A stretch of 64,000 bases of DNA. Origin: Candidatus Liberibacter africanus PTSAPSY. Its GTDB lineage: Bacteria; Pseudomonadota; Alphaproteobacteria; Rhizobiales; Rhizobiaceae. The notes below the pieces were generated by a model. That model ran no database searches and had not been told where the DNA came from. It was given only the letters and a program-made list of their open reading frames with translations. The position numbers were made by a program, and so were the translations under genes. Where the stretch lies: positions 308,501 through 372,500 of the forward strand of contig NZ_CP004021.1 of assembly GCF_001021085.1 (NCBI RefSeq), read 5' to 3'. Position 1 is the first letter of the stretch. The number at the start of each line of letters is the position of its first letter. This document shows, piece after piece, positions 31,053-40,649 of this stretch.

Positions 31053-32141
31053 ATGAAAATATTTGAAATTTACATATTGCGTCAGATAAGTCGATCATTT
31101 TTCATAGCATGCTCATTTGTCATTTTTATCGCATGGACAATACAAGTTTTACGACAGATCAACCTTATATCGTATGATACTGAAAGTTTAACTGTTTTAT
31201 TTAAAATATCCTATAATATTATCCCAACAATTTTCCCAATGGTTATTCCTTTTTGTTTCGCAATGGAAAGCACTAATATTCTGACTTCCATGAATAAAAA
31301 TGCAGAACTTCTTATTGTTGATAATACAGGAACATCGCGCATTACACTTATAAAACCTGTTTTACTCTTAGCTACCCTCTTGAGTGTATTTTTATTCATA
31401 TCAGAAAACAGCCTAGAACCCAAATGTCGCGCTATAATCAAACAAATAAGCGCAAGAGCGCAATTAACCCTTTTATTTAGCGCTTTAGAAGAAAACTCAT
31501 TTTTCGAAATTAGTGACCAATTATATGTAGAAATTTCAAAATATAATCGCAATAATACCTTACAAGGAATTTTTGTGGTGGACGCACGTAATACTCAAAT
31601 GCACAACATATACTATGCATTAAACGGATTCTTAGATTTAGATAAAAAATCTATAATCCTACAAGACGGTGAAACACATCGTAAATCACCTTTATCCAAT
31701 GAAATATCAATTATAAAATTTAAATCTTATACTTTGGCGATGCAATCTCCCAATTCCACACAAACCATTGCACTCAAAGCACCAGAGCACAATCTATCCT
31801 TCCTTTTAAATCCAGACCCCAATAATCCTAGCTATCAAACAGGACTTATAGGAACATATCGTGCAGAACTTCATAAACGATTGACGCAATGGTTATTCCC
31901 TATAATATTTGGGCTCATTTCCATAATCGCAGCTGATAAAAGAGGATCTATGCGTCAACGATCAAAAATACACCCTATATTTATATCATTATCTATGTCT
32001 TTTGGATTTTTCGGAGGATTTTCTTATATCATAAATGGTATTGAGAAAAATCCTGGGTACATTCCATTGTTATATCTATTCCTTTTTTGTACATCCAGTA
32101 CATTTATCTTTATGATTCAGAATAAATATACAAAAATATAG
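31053..32141 (+). CDS. lptF: LPS export ABC transporter permease LptF
   Basis: LptF is one of the two membrane subunits of the LptB2FG exporter that extracts lipopolysaccharide from the inner membrane. It begins with the family's KIFEIYILRQISRSF pattern and has two helices before the periplasmic jellyroll domain (about residues 130-260), then three more helices. The 362 residues match the usual size. It is the first gene of lptF-lptG-lptD-surA-pdxA-ksgA, a conserved alphaproteobacterial order. Confidence 0.9.
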   Translation: MKIFEIYILRQISRSFFIACSFVIFIAWTIQVLRQINLISYDTESLTVLFKISYNIIPTIFPMVIPFCFAMESTNILTSMNKNAELLIVDNTGTSRITLIKPVLLLATLLSVFLFISENSLEPKCRAIIKQISARAQLTLLFSALEENSFFEISDQLYVEISKYNRNNTLQGIFVVDARNTQMHNIYYALNGFLDLDKKSIILQDGETHRKSPLSNEISIIKFKSYTLAMQSPNSTQTIALKAPEHNLSFLLNPDPNNPSYQTGLIGTYRAELHKRLTQWLFPIIFGLISIIAADKRGSMRQRSKIHPIFISLSMSFGFFGGFSYIINGIEKNPGYIPLLYLFLFCTSSTFIFMIQNKYTKI

Positions 32142-32180
32142 CAAGATAATTCATTATATTACTGCAATATTGGAGATTTT

Positions 32181-33263
32181 ATGCCAGGGATTTTATGGAA
32201 GTATTTTTTTAAATATTATTTGAAGAATACTTTATACTTTTTATTAGCAATCACCGTATTAATTTTCGTTATTGACCTCAACGAAATACAAACGCGAATG
32301 GGTGGACTTCCTAAGTATGAAACATCTTGGGGGATCATACTAGTCTTCACGCGCGTACCGTTAATAATCCAACAAGTCATTCCATTCATAATCTTGGTTG
32401 CTAATATAGTTGTTTTTTTTAGACTCAATAAAACCAATGAATTAATTGTCTCGCGTGCCATAGGAATTTCCATATGGCAATTGCTTGCCCCTTTTGCCAC
32501 TGGATCATTTTTGATAGGAATATTTATAATATTATTTGTCAATCCAATTTCTATTACAGGAGAAAAAATAGGGAATAATATTATAGAACAATGGCAAAAT
32601 AATGATAATAAAAAATCAAAAATAATCCCTTGGGCTCATCTGAAAAATCCCCAACAAGAAATTTTTGTAGGAGCAAAAAAAATAATTCCAGGGAAAAATA
32701 TATTGAAGGATGTCTCCATCATTACTGTTGATAAAAAAAGCAAAATCATTCACCGACAAGATGCTCATCATGCTATTATAAATAATAATGAAATTTACCT
32801 TAAAGACGTTTTTGAATATCAGTATGATACCGCTCCAATTTTTAGAGAATCAATGGTCCTAAACATCCCTATTAAAATTAATGGTTTTCAAAAAATATCA
32901 GAACAATTTTTACCTTATTCTTTCTATGATATCGTCAAAAAGATTATTTTTTATAATGAATCTAATGTTTTTCTTAATCATCGTTTGGAAACTCAATTCT
33001 ATTTTCTCATCTCTATACCATTTATGCTTGTGGCTATGACATTGATCGCAGCTTCTGTGTCTTTAGATTTTAACAGATCTAATCAGCCTCGCATTATCAT
33101 CGCATATGGAATATTTGCTGGAGTTATGCTTTATACTATTATAACACTTATGAAATCACTTGGGAAAAATGGCACTCTCCTTCCCTATGCTGCAGCATTA
33201 ATTCCAATTGTTTCCACGGTATCCCTTAGCATATTAATTCTTCTGAAAAAAGAGGATGGTTAA
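32181..33263 (+). CDS. lptG: LPS export ABC transporter permease LptG
   Basis: LptG is the partner of LptF. The N-terminal LWKYFFKYYLKNTLYFL and the NELIVSRAIGISIWQL segment (coupling helix facing LptB) are typical. A periplasmic domain spans roughly residues 130-270, and membrane helices follow. The 360 residues are standard. The stop codon is two bases before the TTG start of lptD, suggesting translational coupling. Confidence 0.9.
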   Translation: MPGILWKYFFKYYLKNTLYFLLAITVLIFVIDLNEIQTRMGGLPKYETSWGIILVFTRVPLIIQQVIPFIILVANIVVFFRLNKTNELIVSRAIGISIWQLLAPFATGSFLIGIFIILFVNPISITGEKIGNNIIEQWQNNDNKKSKIIPWAHLKNPQQEIFVGAKKIIPGKNILKDVSIITVDKKSKIIHRQDAHHAIINNNEIYLKDVFEYQYDTAPIFRESMVLNIPIKINGFQKISEQFLPYSFYDIVKKIIFYNESNVFLNHRLETQFYFLISIPFMLVAMTLIAASVSLDFNRSNQPRIIIAYGIFAGVMLYTIITLMKSLGKNGTLLPYAAALIPIVSTVSLSILILLKKEDG

Positions 33264-33265
33264 AG

Positions 33266-35599
33266 TTGCGATATAATTACAAACACTGGCTTAGTATAAT
33301 AGCCTTCCTAATGTTTAGTCTCATTCTCACAAATATCGAAGGAGAAATTCCCGCAGATACAAAGGTAATCCCAAATGATATTCCTCAAAACAATGGCAAA
33401 AAAACCATTAGTAATGCAGAAATAACAGTATCTTCCGACGATATGTTTTTTGATTCAACAAACAAGACTACAACTGCTATTGGAAAAGTAAAAATAAAAT
33501 ACAATGGTTATTATCTTACCGCCCAAAAAGTAATATTGGATCAAAAAAAACATAGAATTATTGCTAGTGGCAATATTACACTTATTGATCCTAATAAACA
33601 TCTCATATATGCAGAATATATGGATATAACTGATGATTTTACAAACGGCATCATTAAAAATATCACTATAAATCTCCCTAATAAAAGTTATTTGACCGCT
33701 TCAAGCGCTGAAATGATTGACGGTAAAAGAACTGTTTTTGATCAAGGAACATATACTGCTTGTGCTAGTTGTTCTCAGGGGGAAAAACCTCTTTTTTGGA
33801 TGGTAAAATCTAAAAGAATTGTGCTTAATAGGGAAGCACATACTATTCGCCTAGAGAAAACACATTTAGAGATTTTCGAAAATTCTGTAATCTATCTTCC
33901 AATTATCGAAATCCCAGATGAAACCGTGAAACGAAAAACAGGATTCCTAACACCAATATTTCATTCTGGAACAGATCAAAAATTTGGATTTGGTATACCT
34001 TACTATGTAGTGATATCTGATAGCGCAGATGCAACATTCACTTTTTCTCCTTATCCTACAAAAGGTTTTTTAAGTGAGATTGAACTGCGCAAATACTTTT
34101 ATGATGGCACACATATATTAAATGCTGCTCACATGTATAATATATTTAATATTAGTAAATATCCTTTAGCAACACGTCACCAAGCAATAGTTTCATCCAT
34201 GGCAAAATTCCAAATAAACCCCACATGGAATTTTGGATGGACACTAACAGCACAAACCCCTGGCCTGCATTATTACAACTATTATTCAGAACCCCTTTCC
34301 ATAAGAACAAGGATAAATGAGGTATATTTGCATGGGAATAAGAAAAGACATGATGTTGATCTACGAGCATTACACTATTACATCCAGGAGCCATTATCTT
34401 GGCACGAAAAACAATTCCCACAAGCTAATATTTATCCTTCCATAAACTATAACTATGTTAATGCTCAATATCCTCAGCGCCAAAAAATATCTATTACTGG
34501 TAATTTGACCGCAATATCTCGTGCAAAAACAACAACAAGTAGTATCAATGCAAACGATTATTATCCAGAGATATGGGTCCCTTCCGGTTCAAATAAACGA
34601 TTAAGTCTAGAAGCAGACTGGAGAAGAGCTTTTATAGGACCTTTAGGAACAATTTTTACCCCTATTGCAAATGTGAAAGGAGATCTACACTACCTTTCTT
34701 TTGAGAGAGATCATGTGAATCATACGCTAAGAAACAATCCAAATTTTACTGCACGCAAAATGCTAACTGCAGGGTTAGATGTAAGGTATCCAATTGTAGC
34801 TACCACTCAAAAATCACGCCATGTTTTAGAGGGAATAGGACAAATATACGCATCCACAGATGAACAATATATCACCAAAATACCTAATGAAGATTCTCAA
34901 AGCCTTGTACTTAATTCGGCATCCCTTTTTACACAAAATAGATTTTCTGGCTTTGATCGCACAGAAGGCGGAAGTCGCTCTAACTTAGGAATTCGCTACA
35001 CAGGAAATTTTAATAATCTATTTACAATTAATGGAGTATTCGGGCAATCGATTCACATGCTTGGAACAAATTCTTTTTCTGTTCCTGACTCCATAGGTAT
35101 AGGGGAAAACTCAGGACTTGAGGATAAATTTTCTGATTACGTTGGAGCAATAAGTATATCTTTCCCTCACAACATCATGCTTTCTACTCAAAATTTGATT
35201 AATAGCAAACATTGGTCTATACGCCGTACAGATACGAATATTAACTATACTATGAATTCATTCCAATCGAATTTCAGCTATACACATATTCCTAAATATC
35301 CTGTATATCATTACGATATTACGAGTGATATTATTCAATCCAATGTAAAATTCAAAATAAACGATTCTTTTTCTGCGAATGGATCATTAAGATGGAATAT
35401 ACATAATCGTGAAACAATACCGTCTCATTCAATTGGATTAACATATCAAAATGATTGCGCTACTTTCAAAATTTCTTATACCAATCTACCGTCAGCAAAC
35501 AAGAGTGATTATAAAATTACAGCGGAATTATCACTCCGAACTATTGGAGAAATCAGCACATCTTCTTCATTATTTGACGGATCTGGAGGATACGTATAA
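33266..35599 (+). CDS. lptD: LPS assembly outer-membrane protein LptD
   Basis: LptD is the outer-membrane beta barrel that inserts lipopolysaccharide into the outer leaflet. The start is a TTG two bases after lptG with a GAGGAT site upstream. A signal peptide-like stretch (residues 5-27) leads to the OstA_N jellyroll (about 50-165, with the SDDMFFD and AIGKVKIKYNGYYL segments). A CASC cysteine pair follows, then the barrel domain with the GFLTPIF motif. The length of 777 residues is typical for rhizobia. DsbB, encoded at 53.2 kb, could support its disulfide formation. Confidence 0.9.
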   Translation: MRYNYKHWLSIIAFLMFSLILTNIEGEIPADTKVIPNDIPQNNGKKTISNAEITVSSDDMFFDSTNKTTTAIGKVKIKYNGYYLTAQKVILDQKKHRIIASGNITLIDPNKHLIYAEYMDITDDFTNGIIKNITINLPNKSYLTASSAEMIDGKRTVFDQGTYTACASCSQGEKPLFWMVKSKRIVLNREAHTIRLEKTHLEIFENSVIYLPIIEIPDETVKRKTGFLTPIFHSGTDQKFGFGIPYYVVISDSADATFTFSPYPTKGFLSEIELRKYFYDGTHILNAAHMYNIFNISKYPLATRHQAIVSSMAKFQINPTWNFGWTLTAQTPGLHYYNYYSEPLSIRTRINEVYLHGNKKRHDVDLRALHYYIQEPLSWHEKQFPQANIYPSINYNYVNAQYPQRQKISITGNLTAISRAKTTTSSINANDYYPEIWVPSGSNKRLSLEADWRRAFIGPLGTIFTPIANVKGDLHYLSFERDHVNHTLRNNPNFTARKMLTAGLDVRYPIVATTQKSRHVLEGIGQIYASTDEQYITKIPNEDSQSLVLNSASLFTQNRFSGFDRTEGGSRSNLGIRYTGNFNNLFTINGVFGQSIHMLGTNSFSVPDSIGIGENSGLEDKFSDYVGAISISFPHNIMLSTQNLINSKHWSIRRTDTNINYTMNSFQSNFSYTHIPKYPVYHYDITSDIIQSNVKFKINDSFSANGSLRWNIHNRETIPSHSIGLTYQNDCATFKISYTNLPSANKSDYKITAELSLRTIGEISTSSSLFDGSGGYV

Positions 35600-35604
35600 T
35601 CTAT

Positions 35605-35632
35605 AAGTATGCGTTAAAAAGTATGCGTTAAA
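35605..35632 (+). repeat. Perfect 14-bp tandem duplication after lptD
   Basis: AAGTATGCGTTAAA occurs twice in direct succession, starting six bases after the lptD stop codon. Confidence 0.85.
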
Positions 35633-35667
35633 ATTGCAATATATGCATTCAATACAAGGTATCTTAA

Positions 35668-36621
35668 ATGATCTTCAATTTTTTTAGTTCATTGAACACT
35701 TTCATCAAAATGTTCATAACATATTTTATGTTTATCGTATGTGTTATTTCTATTACTTCATCTCAATCTTGGGCAATATCTAGTCAAATACAAATTACAG
35801 TGAATGGAGAAGCAATAACTGATGGTGATATCGCAAGACGCATAGCTCTTTTAAAACTTGAAGAAATCAACGGAGAATTGGGAAAAAGAGCAGAACAAGA
35901 ACTTATAATGGAAACTTTAAAGAGTCAGGAAATAGCAAAATATGGAATGATACTAAACGAAGATACTATTAACTATTTTTTTGCACAACATGCTAGAAAT
36001 AATGGAATGTCCGAAAAGGATTTTATCTCTCTTTTAAATGAAAAAGGCGTTGGTGAAAATCACTTCAAGAAGTATCTTGCGATCCAATTAACATGGGGTG
36101 ATTTTATCAAGAGAGACTTTATGTTTAAACATCAAAATATTGAAAGAGAAATGCCACCTAATATACAAAAAATGAAAAATAATACCCGTGTTCACGAATA
36201 TCTTATAAGGATAATGATTTTTTCAATACCTGATGACAAAATAAAAAATGAAGACTTCATTAATAAAAGAATGGATGAAGCACAAGAATCACGATTCAAA
36301 TTTCCAAAAGATTGTAATAATATTGAAAATTTTGCTTCTAAGATACACGATGTATCGGTTAGCAAACCCCAATATATTGTAGAATACGATTTAAATCCTC
36401 GATTACAAGAGCTTTTAAAAAAGGAAGAGAATAATACAACTGATCCCTATGTGACAGAAAGAGGTGTAGAATACATAGCTATTTGCAGCAAAAAAGATTT
36501 AAATGGCGAAATTGCTTTGCAAGAATATTTTAAGAATCATAATATCCCTACAAAAATGGAAAAACACTCAGAAGAATACATGGAAAAATTACGTTCAAAT
36601 GCAAATATCCATTACTACTAA
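35668..36621 (+). CDS. surA: SurA-like periplasmic chaperone
   Basis: SurA escorts outer-membrane proteins such as LptD through the periplasm. The protein has a signal peptide (hydrophobic residues about 14-30, cleavage near SWA-IS) and a SurA N-terminal domain beginning ITVNGEAITDGDIARRIALLKLEE, which is the family hallmark. The C-terminal half only faintly resembles a parvulin domain: the VHEYLIRIMIFSIP strand is present, but typical catalytic parvulin residues are not obvious. At 317 residues it is the normal alphaproteobacterial single-domain type. Its position between lptD and pdxA is the conserved one. Confidence 0.8.
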   Translation: MIFNFFSSLNTFIKMFITYFMFIVCVISITSSQSWAISSQIQITVNGEAITDGDIARRIALLKLEEINGELGKRAEQELIMETLKSQEIAKYGMILNEDTINYFFAQHARNNGMSEKDFISLLNEKGVGENHFKKYLAIQLTWGDFIKRDFMFKHQNIEREMPPNIQKMKNNTRVHEYLIRIMIFSIPDDKIKNEDFINKRMDEAQESRFKFPKDCNNIENFASKIHDVSVSKPQYIVEYDLNPRLQELLKKEENNTTDPYVTERGVEYIAICSKKDLNGEIALQEYFKNHNIPTKMEKHSEEYMEKLRSNANIHYY

Positions 36622-36638
36622 TAGGTTAAATATATTTT

Positions 36639-37679
36639 ATGGATGAATATTTTTCCCCTTTACCGTTGATTCTTACTCAAGGAGATCCGGCAGGCATCGG
36701 TCCCGATATATCACTAAAAGCATGGAAAGATCGTAAGACAAAATCAATCCCTCCCTTTATTTATGTTGGAGATCCGGATGTCCTTAATATGCGCGCTAAA
36801 CAACTTAACCTTGATATTCCTTTGTATGAAACAGATTGCAAAAATGCAGTTTCAGTTTTTAAAAAAGCATTGCCATTTATAAGTTGCCCATGTGGAGTGA
36901 AAGTTGTTGCGGGAAAACCAAATCCTCAAACAGCATCTAGTACCATTTCCAGTATTGAAAAAGGTGTATTCCTTACTCTGTCCGGCCAGGCACTCGCAAT
37001 AGTTACCAATCCGATTTCAAAGTTTTTGCTATACCAAGAAAACTTCAAATTCCCTGGACACACAGAATTTTTAGCTGAATTAGCAAAAAAAAATACAGGC
37101 ATTACTTTTAATCCAGTAATGATGTTATGTGGACCACAATTACGCACTGTACCAGTAACAATCCACATACCGATTACAGAAATTCATCATACACTCTCAA
37201 CAAAAAAAATTATAGAAACATCTAATACCGTACATAATTCTCTGAAAAAATATTTCGGCATAAACCATCCTCGTATTGCCATATCAGGTCTTAACCCACA
37301 CGCAGGAGAAAATGCAACTATTGGTCTAGAAGAAAAAAACATCATTGCTCCAGCCATTTTACATTTAAAAAATGATAATAAAGATGTTGTCGGCCCTCTT
37401 CCCGCTGACAGTATGTTTCATGATAGTGCACGCAAATGCTATGATGTCGCTATTTGTATGTATCATGATCAAGCGCTTATTCCGATAAAAACTCTTAACT
37501 TTAATCAAACAGTCAACATCACACTGGGTTTGCCCTTCATACGTACCTCTCCTGATCATGGCACAGCCTTTGATATTGCAGGAAGTTCTCTTACTCAAGA
37601 AGAAAGTCTTGTTTTTTCCCTTAAAATAGCCGCACAACTCGGATATCAAAAGAATTTATGCAATGCCCCTAAAAAATAA
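36639..37679 (+). CDS. pdxA: 4-hydroxythreonine-4-phosphate dehydrogenase
   Basis: PdxA oxidises 4-phospho-hydroxythreonine in vitamin B6 synthesis. The N-terminal LTQGDPAGIGPDISLKAW, the metal-binding histidines in PGHTEFLAEL, MYHDQALIPIKTL, and the TSPDHGTAFDIAG motif are present. The length of 346 residues is standard. It overlaps ksgA by 17 bases, the classic pdxA-ksgA pair. Other pyridoxal genes are not in this window. Confidence 0.95.
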   Translation: MDEYFSPLPLILTQGDPAGIGPDISLKAWKDRKTKSIPPFIYVGDPDVLNMRAKQLNLDIPLYETDCKNAVSVFKKALPFISCPCGVKVVAGKPNPQTASSTISSIEKGVFLTLSGQALAIVTNPISKFLLYQENFKFPGHTEFLAELAKKNTGITFNPVMMLCGPQLRTVPVTIHIPITEIHHTLSTKKIIETSNTVHNSLKKYFGINHPRIAISGLNPHAGENATIGLEEKNIIAPAILHLKNDNKDVVGPLPADSMFHDSARKCYDVAICMYHDQALIPIKTLNFNQTVNITLGLPFIRTSPDHGTAFDIAGSSLTQEESLVFSLKIAAQLGYQKNLCNAPKK

Positions 37680-38514
37680 ACCTTACTCTTTAAAAAACAT
37701 TCTTTTCCATCATGCAATTGTTCCACATAAAAAAATGGGACAAAATTTTCTTTTTGATCTTAATATTCTAAAAAAAATTGCAGAAATATCAGGTCCATTA
37801 CATGGAATAACTGTCATCGAAATTGGAGCAGGACCAGGCAACTTAACCCAAACTCTTTTAACATTAGGAGCAGAAAAAGTTATCGTTTTAGAAAAAGATC
37901 CACAGTTTTTCCCAATTTTAAAAAATCTCTCTTTGCAATATCTTAATCGATTGGAAATCATACAAGATGATGCATTAAAAGTAGATTTCAAACAATTTTC
38001 AAACATATCCTCCCCTACACGCATAATCGCAAATCTTCCATATAATATTGGAACACGATTATTATTTAACTGGATTACTGCAGATACTTGGCCTCCTTTT
38101 TGGGAATCATTAACTCTTCTTTTTCAAAAAGAAGTAGGGAAACGCATCACAGCCTCTCAAAACACTCCTCATTACGGAAGACTAAGCGTTCTGAGCAACT
38201 GGAGAACAAAAACCAAAATGGTATTTGATATTCCACCTCATGTGTTTTTCCCTCCTCCTAAAATAACTTCGACAGTTGTTCATTTTACTCCTCGTTTAAA
38301 TCCTATCCCCTGTTGTTTAGAATCTCTCAAAAAAGTCACGCAAGAATCTTTCGGGAAAAGACGCAAAATGCTAAAACAAAGTTTGAAAACATTAGGAGGA
38401 GAAAATTTATTGCGCCAAGCAAATATAGAGCCTAGCCTCAGAGCAGAAAATATTTCAGTAGAAGATTTTTGCCGTATCACAAATATATTTGCTCAAAATA
38501 AAAATACTCAATGA
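37663..38514 (+). CDS. ksgA: 16S rRNA dimethyladenosine transferase
   Basis: KsgA dimethylates two adjacent adenosines near the 3' end of 16S rRNA and acts as a late assembly checkpoint of the small subunit. The KKMGQNFLFD start, the SAM motif VIEIGAGPGNLTQTLL, and the catalytic NLPYNIGT motif are present. The C-terminal domain with KRRKMLKQSL matches the family. Its ATG lies inside the end of pdxA. Confidence 0.95.
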   Translation: MPLKNKPYSLKNILFHHAIVPHKKMGQNFLFDLNILKKIAEISGPLHGITVIEIGAGPGNLTQTLLTLGAEKVIVLEKDPQFFPILKNLSLQYLNRLEIIQDDALKVDFKQFSNISSPTRIIANLPYNIGTRLLFNWITADTWPPFWESLTLLFQKEVGKRITASQNTPHYGRLSVLSNWRTKTKMVFDIPPHVFFPPPKITSTVVHFTPRLNPIPCCLESLKKVTQESFGKRRKMLKQSLKTLGGENLLRQANIEPSLRAENISVEDFCRITNIFAQNKNTQ

Positions 38515-38600
38515 TAAAAAGTTGTTATACTTATTTAATTTTATAGTATGACTATAAAAATCATATAATCTAACATGTTACATCTAAAGTACTAAACGCC

Positions 38601-40388
38601 ATGAAGATTAGAAAACTTTCTGATAAGATCATTAATCAGATCTCAGCCGGTGAAATCATTGAAAGGCCAGCCATTGCCATCAAGGAGTTAATAGAAAATT
38701 CTCTTGATGCAGAGTCAAAATGCATTGAAACAGTAATTGCAGGAGGAGGAAAATCTTTCTTTCAAATTACTGACAATGGTTTTGGCATAGTATCAGAAGA
38801 AATGCCAATGGCAGTAAAACGCCACTGTACATCGAAAATATTAGATGATTTTTCCAATATTCGCACCCTTGGTTTTAGAGGTGAAGCGCTACCTTCAATA
38901 GGGTCCGTATCTAATCTTACTTTAATGAGTCGACCTTATCACAATGATACTGGTGCACAAATAACCGTTTCTGGAGAAACAATATCGCCTGTTCGTCCGG
39001 TAGCCATGAATCCCGGAACTATTGTAGAAGTACGAGACCTTTTTTTTACAATCCCAGCAAGGTTAAATTTTTTAAAAAGCGAACAAATAGAAACTAACTT
39101 AATCACTGATGTGATCAAACGCATGGCTATTGCCTATCCTACAGTAAGATTCACATTCTCAACGATCAAAAGCAATCGTTGTAAAATAGATTTCAAATCT
39201 ACCAATGGTGATTTTTCCAAGCGTATTTCTCAAGTTATTGGAGAAGATTTTATTAATAATGCAGTCGAAATTAACGAAAAATCGAATGAAATTAAGTTAA
39301 AAGGATATACAGGAATTCCTACTTTCAATAGAGGAAATACAAGTCAATTATATTTTTTTGTCAATGGTAGAATAATTCACGATAAATTTATTCTTTCGAC
39401 TATTCGAATGGCTTACGCTGAAACTATACCATTAGGAAGATATCCTGTTGCTGTTCTTCTGTTGGAAATTGAACCAAGACAAATAGACGTCAACGTCCAT
39501 CCTGCAAAGTATGATATTCGTTTTCGCAACCCTAAAATAGTGCGTAATTTGATTATTCAAAGCATTCAAAAAGCAATAAATAAAAAAGTAATATCTACTT
39601 CTTCCATTATATCTAACAAGATGATTGCTTCCTTTCATCAAAATAATTCAGAACAAATTCATCCGTATAAACATGAAGATTCATTGCATACCAATAATCA
39701 AGAAAAATTTTTCCTCCAAAACAAGGACATAGATATAAAATATTTAGTTCCGAAAGATAATATCACATATTTGTTGGACAATGATCCTGTTGAAGAAAAT
39801 GATAAATCGCAATATCAACTTGGAATAGCATGTGCACAAATTCATCAAAACTATATTATTTCGCAAACCTCTGATGCATTAGTCATTGTAGATCAACATG
39901 CTGCACACGAACGAATTGTTTTTGAAAAAATGCGCAAAGATTTTTATAACGAAAACATTCCTTCACAAACATTATTAATTCCAGAAATAATAGATCTTCT
40001 TGAAGAAGAATGCACTCTCATCATAGAACATCATGAAAATCTACGCCGATTAGGAATCACAGTTGAACGTTTTGGCCCCAATGCTATTGTTGTCCGTGAA
40101 ATTCCTGCAATTCTCTCTAAAAACAATATATTAAAACTCCTGCGAGATATTGTTGATGAAATTATAGACAATAATACAACACATAATGTAACAGATAAAA
40201 TGGAAAAAATACTTGCAACTATAGCTTGTTATGGCTCTATCCGTTCAGGTAGAAAAATGCAATACACTGAAATGAATCAATTATTACGAGAAATGGAAAA
40301 AAGTACTAATAGCAGTCAATGCAATCATGGACGTCCTACTTTTATCAAATTACAATTATCTGATATAGAAAAATTATTCGGGCGTTGA
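38601..40388 (+). CDS. mutL: DNA mismatch repair protein MutL
   Basis: MutL couples MutS mismatch recognition to strand removal. The GHKL ATPase domain has IKELIENSLDA, DNGFGI and GFRGEALPSIGSVS. The C-terminal domain has the metal-dependent endonuclease motif DQHA-x2-E-x4-E (Asp431 to Glu442), as expected where MutH is absent. Further C-terminal elements ACYGSIRSGRKM and CNHGRP (usually CPHGRP) are recognisable. The 595 residues are normal. With an apparently intact MutL, the many short tandem duplications in this window are more probably fixed drift than a MutL defect. Confidence 0.94.
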   Translation: MKIRKLSDKIINQISAGEIIERPAIAIKELIENSLDAESKCIETVIAGGGKSFFQITDNGFGIVSEEMPMAVKRHCTSKILDDFSNIRTLGFRGEALPSIGSVSNLTLMSRPYHNDTGAQITVSGETISPVRPVAMNPGTIVEVRDLFFTIPARLNFLKSEQIETNLITDVIKRMAIAYPTVRFTFSTIKSNRCKIDFKSTNGDFSKRISQVIGEDFINNAVEINEKSNEIKLKGYTGIPTFNRGNTSQLYFFVNGRIIHDKFILSTIRMAYAETIPLGRYPVAVLLLEIEPRQIDVNVHPAKYDIRFRNPKIVRNLIIQSIQKAINKKVISTSSIISNKMIASFHQNNSEQIHPYKHEDSLHTNNQEKFFLQNKDIDIKYLVPKDNITYLLDNDPVEENDKSQYQLGIACAQIHQNYIISQTSDALVIVDQHAAHERIVFEKMRKDFYNENIPSQTLLIPEIIDLLEEECTLIIEHHENLRRLGITVERFGPNAIVVREIPAILSKNNILKLLRDIVDEIIDNNTTHNVTDKMEKILATIACYGSIRSGRKMQYTEMNQLLREMEKSTNSSQCNHGRPTFIKLQLSDIEKLFGR

Positions 40389-40433
40389 AGGGAAATAATA
40401 TTTACATATCAAGATCAAAAGAAGGTTGGCAAT

Positions 40434-40649
40434 ATGAATAATAAAGTTGATGAGAATGAAGCACTACTAAAATATAAAGATGGAACATTCGAAATTATAC
40501 GCCCTGGAACATATGTCATATGCGCTGTCACAGGCAAACGTATTCCTCTAACAGAATTGTGTTATTGGAGTGTTGATAGACAAGTGCCTTATGCCAACGC
40601 AGAATCCTCTTTAAAAGCAGAGAAACTAGCGGGTATAATTCTTGATTAA
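40434..40649 (+). CDS. DUF2093 family small protein
   Basis: This is a 71-residue protein of unknown function conserved in Rhizobiales. The core FEIIRPGTYVICAVTGKRIPLTELCYWSVDRQVPYANAE (quoted only to locate the domain: residues about 19-58, key elements RPG, CAVTG, LCYWS) matches the family. It converges with lpxK and overlaps its end by four bases. It follows mutL at 45 bases and could be cotranscribed. Confidence 0.85.
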   Translation: MNNKVDENEALLKYKDGTFEIIRPGTYVICAVTGKRIPLTELCYWSVDRQVPYANAESSLKAEKLAGIILD

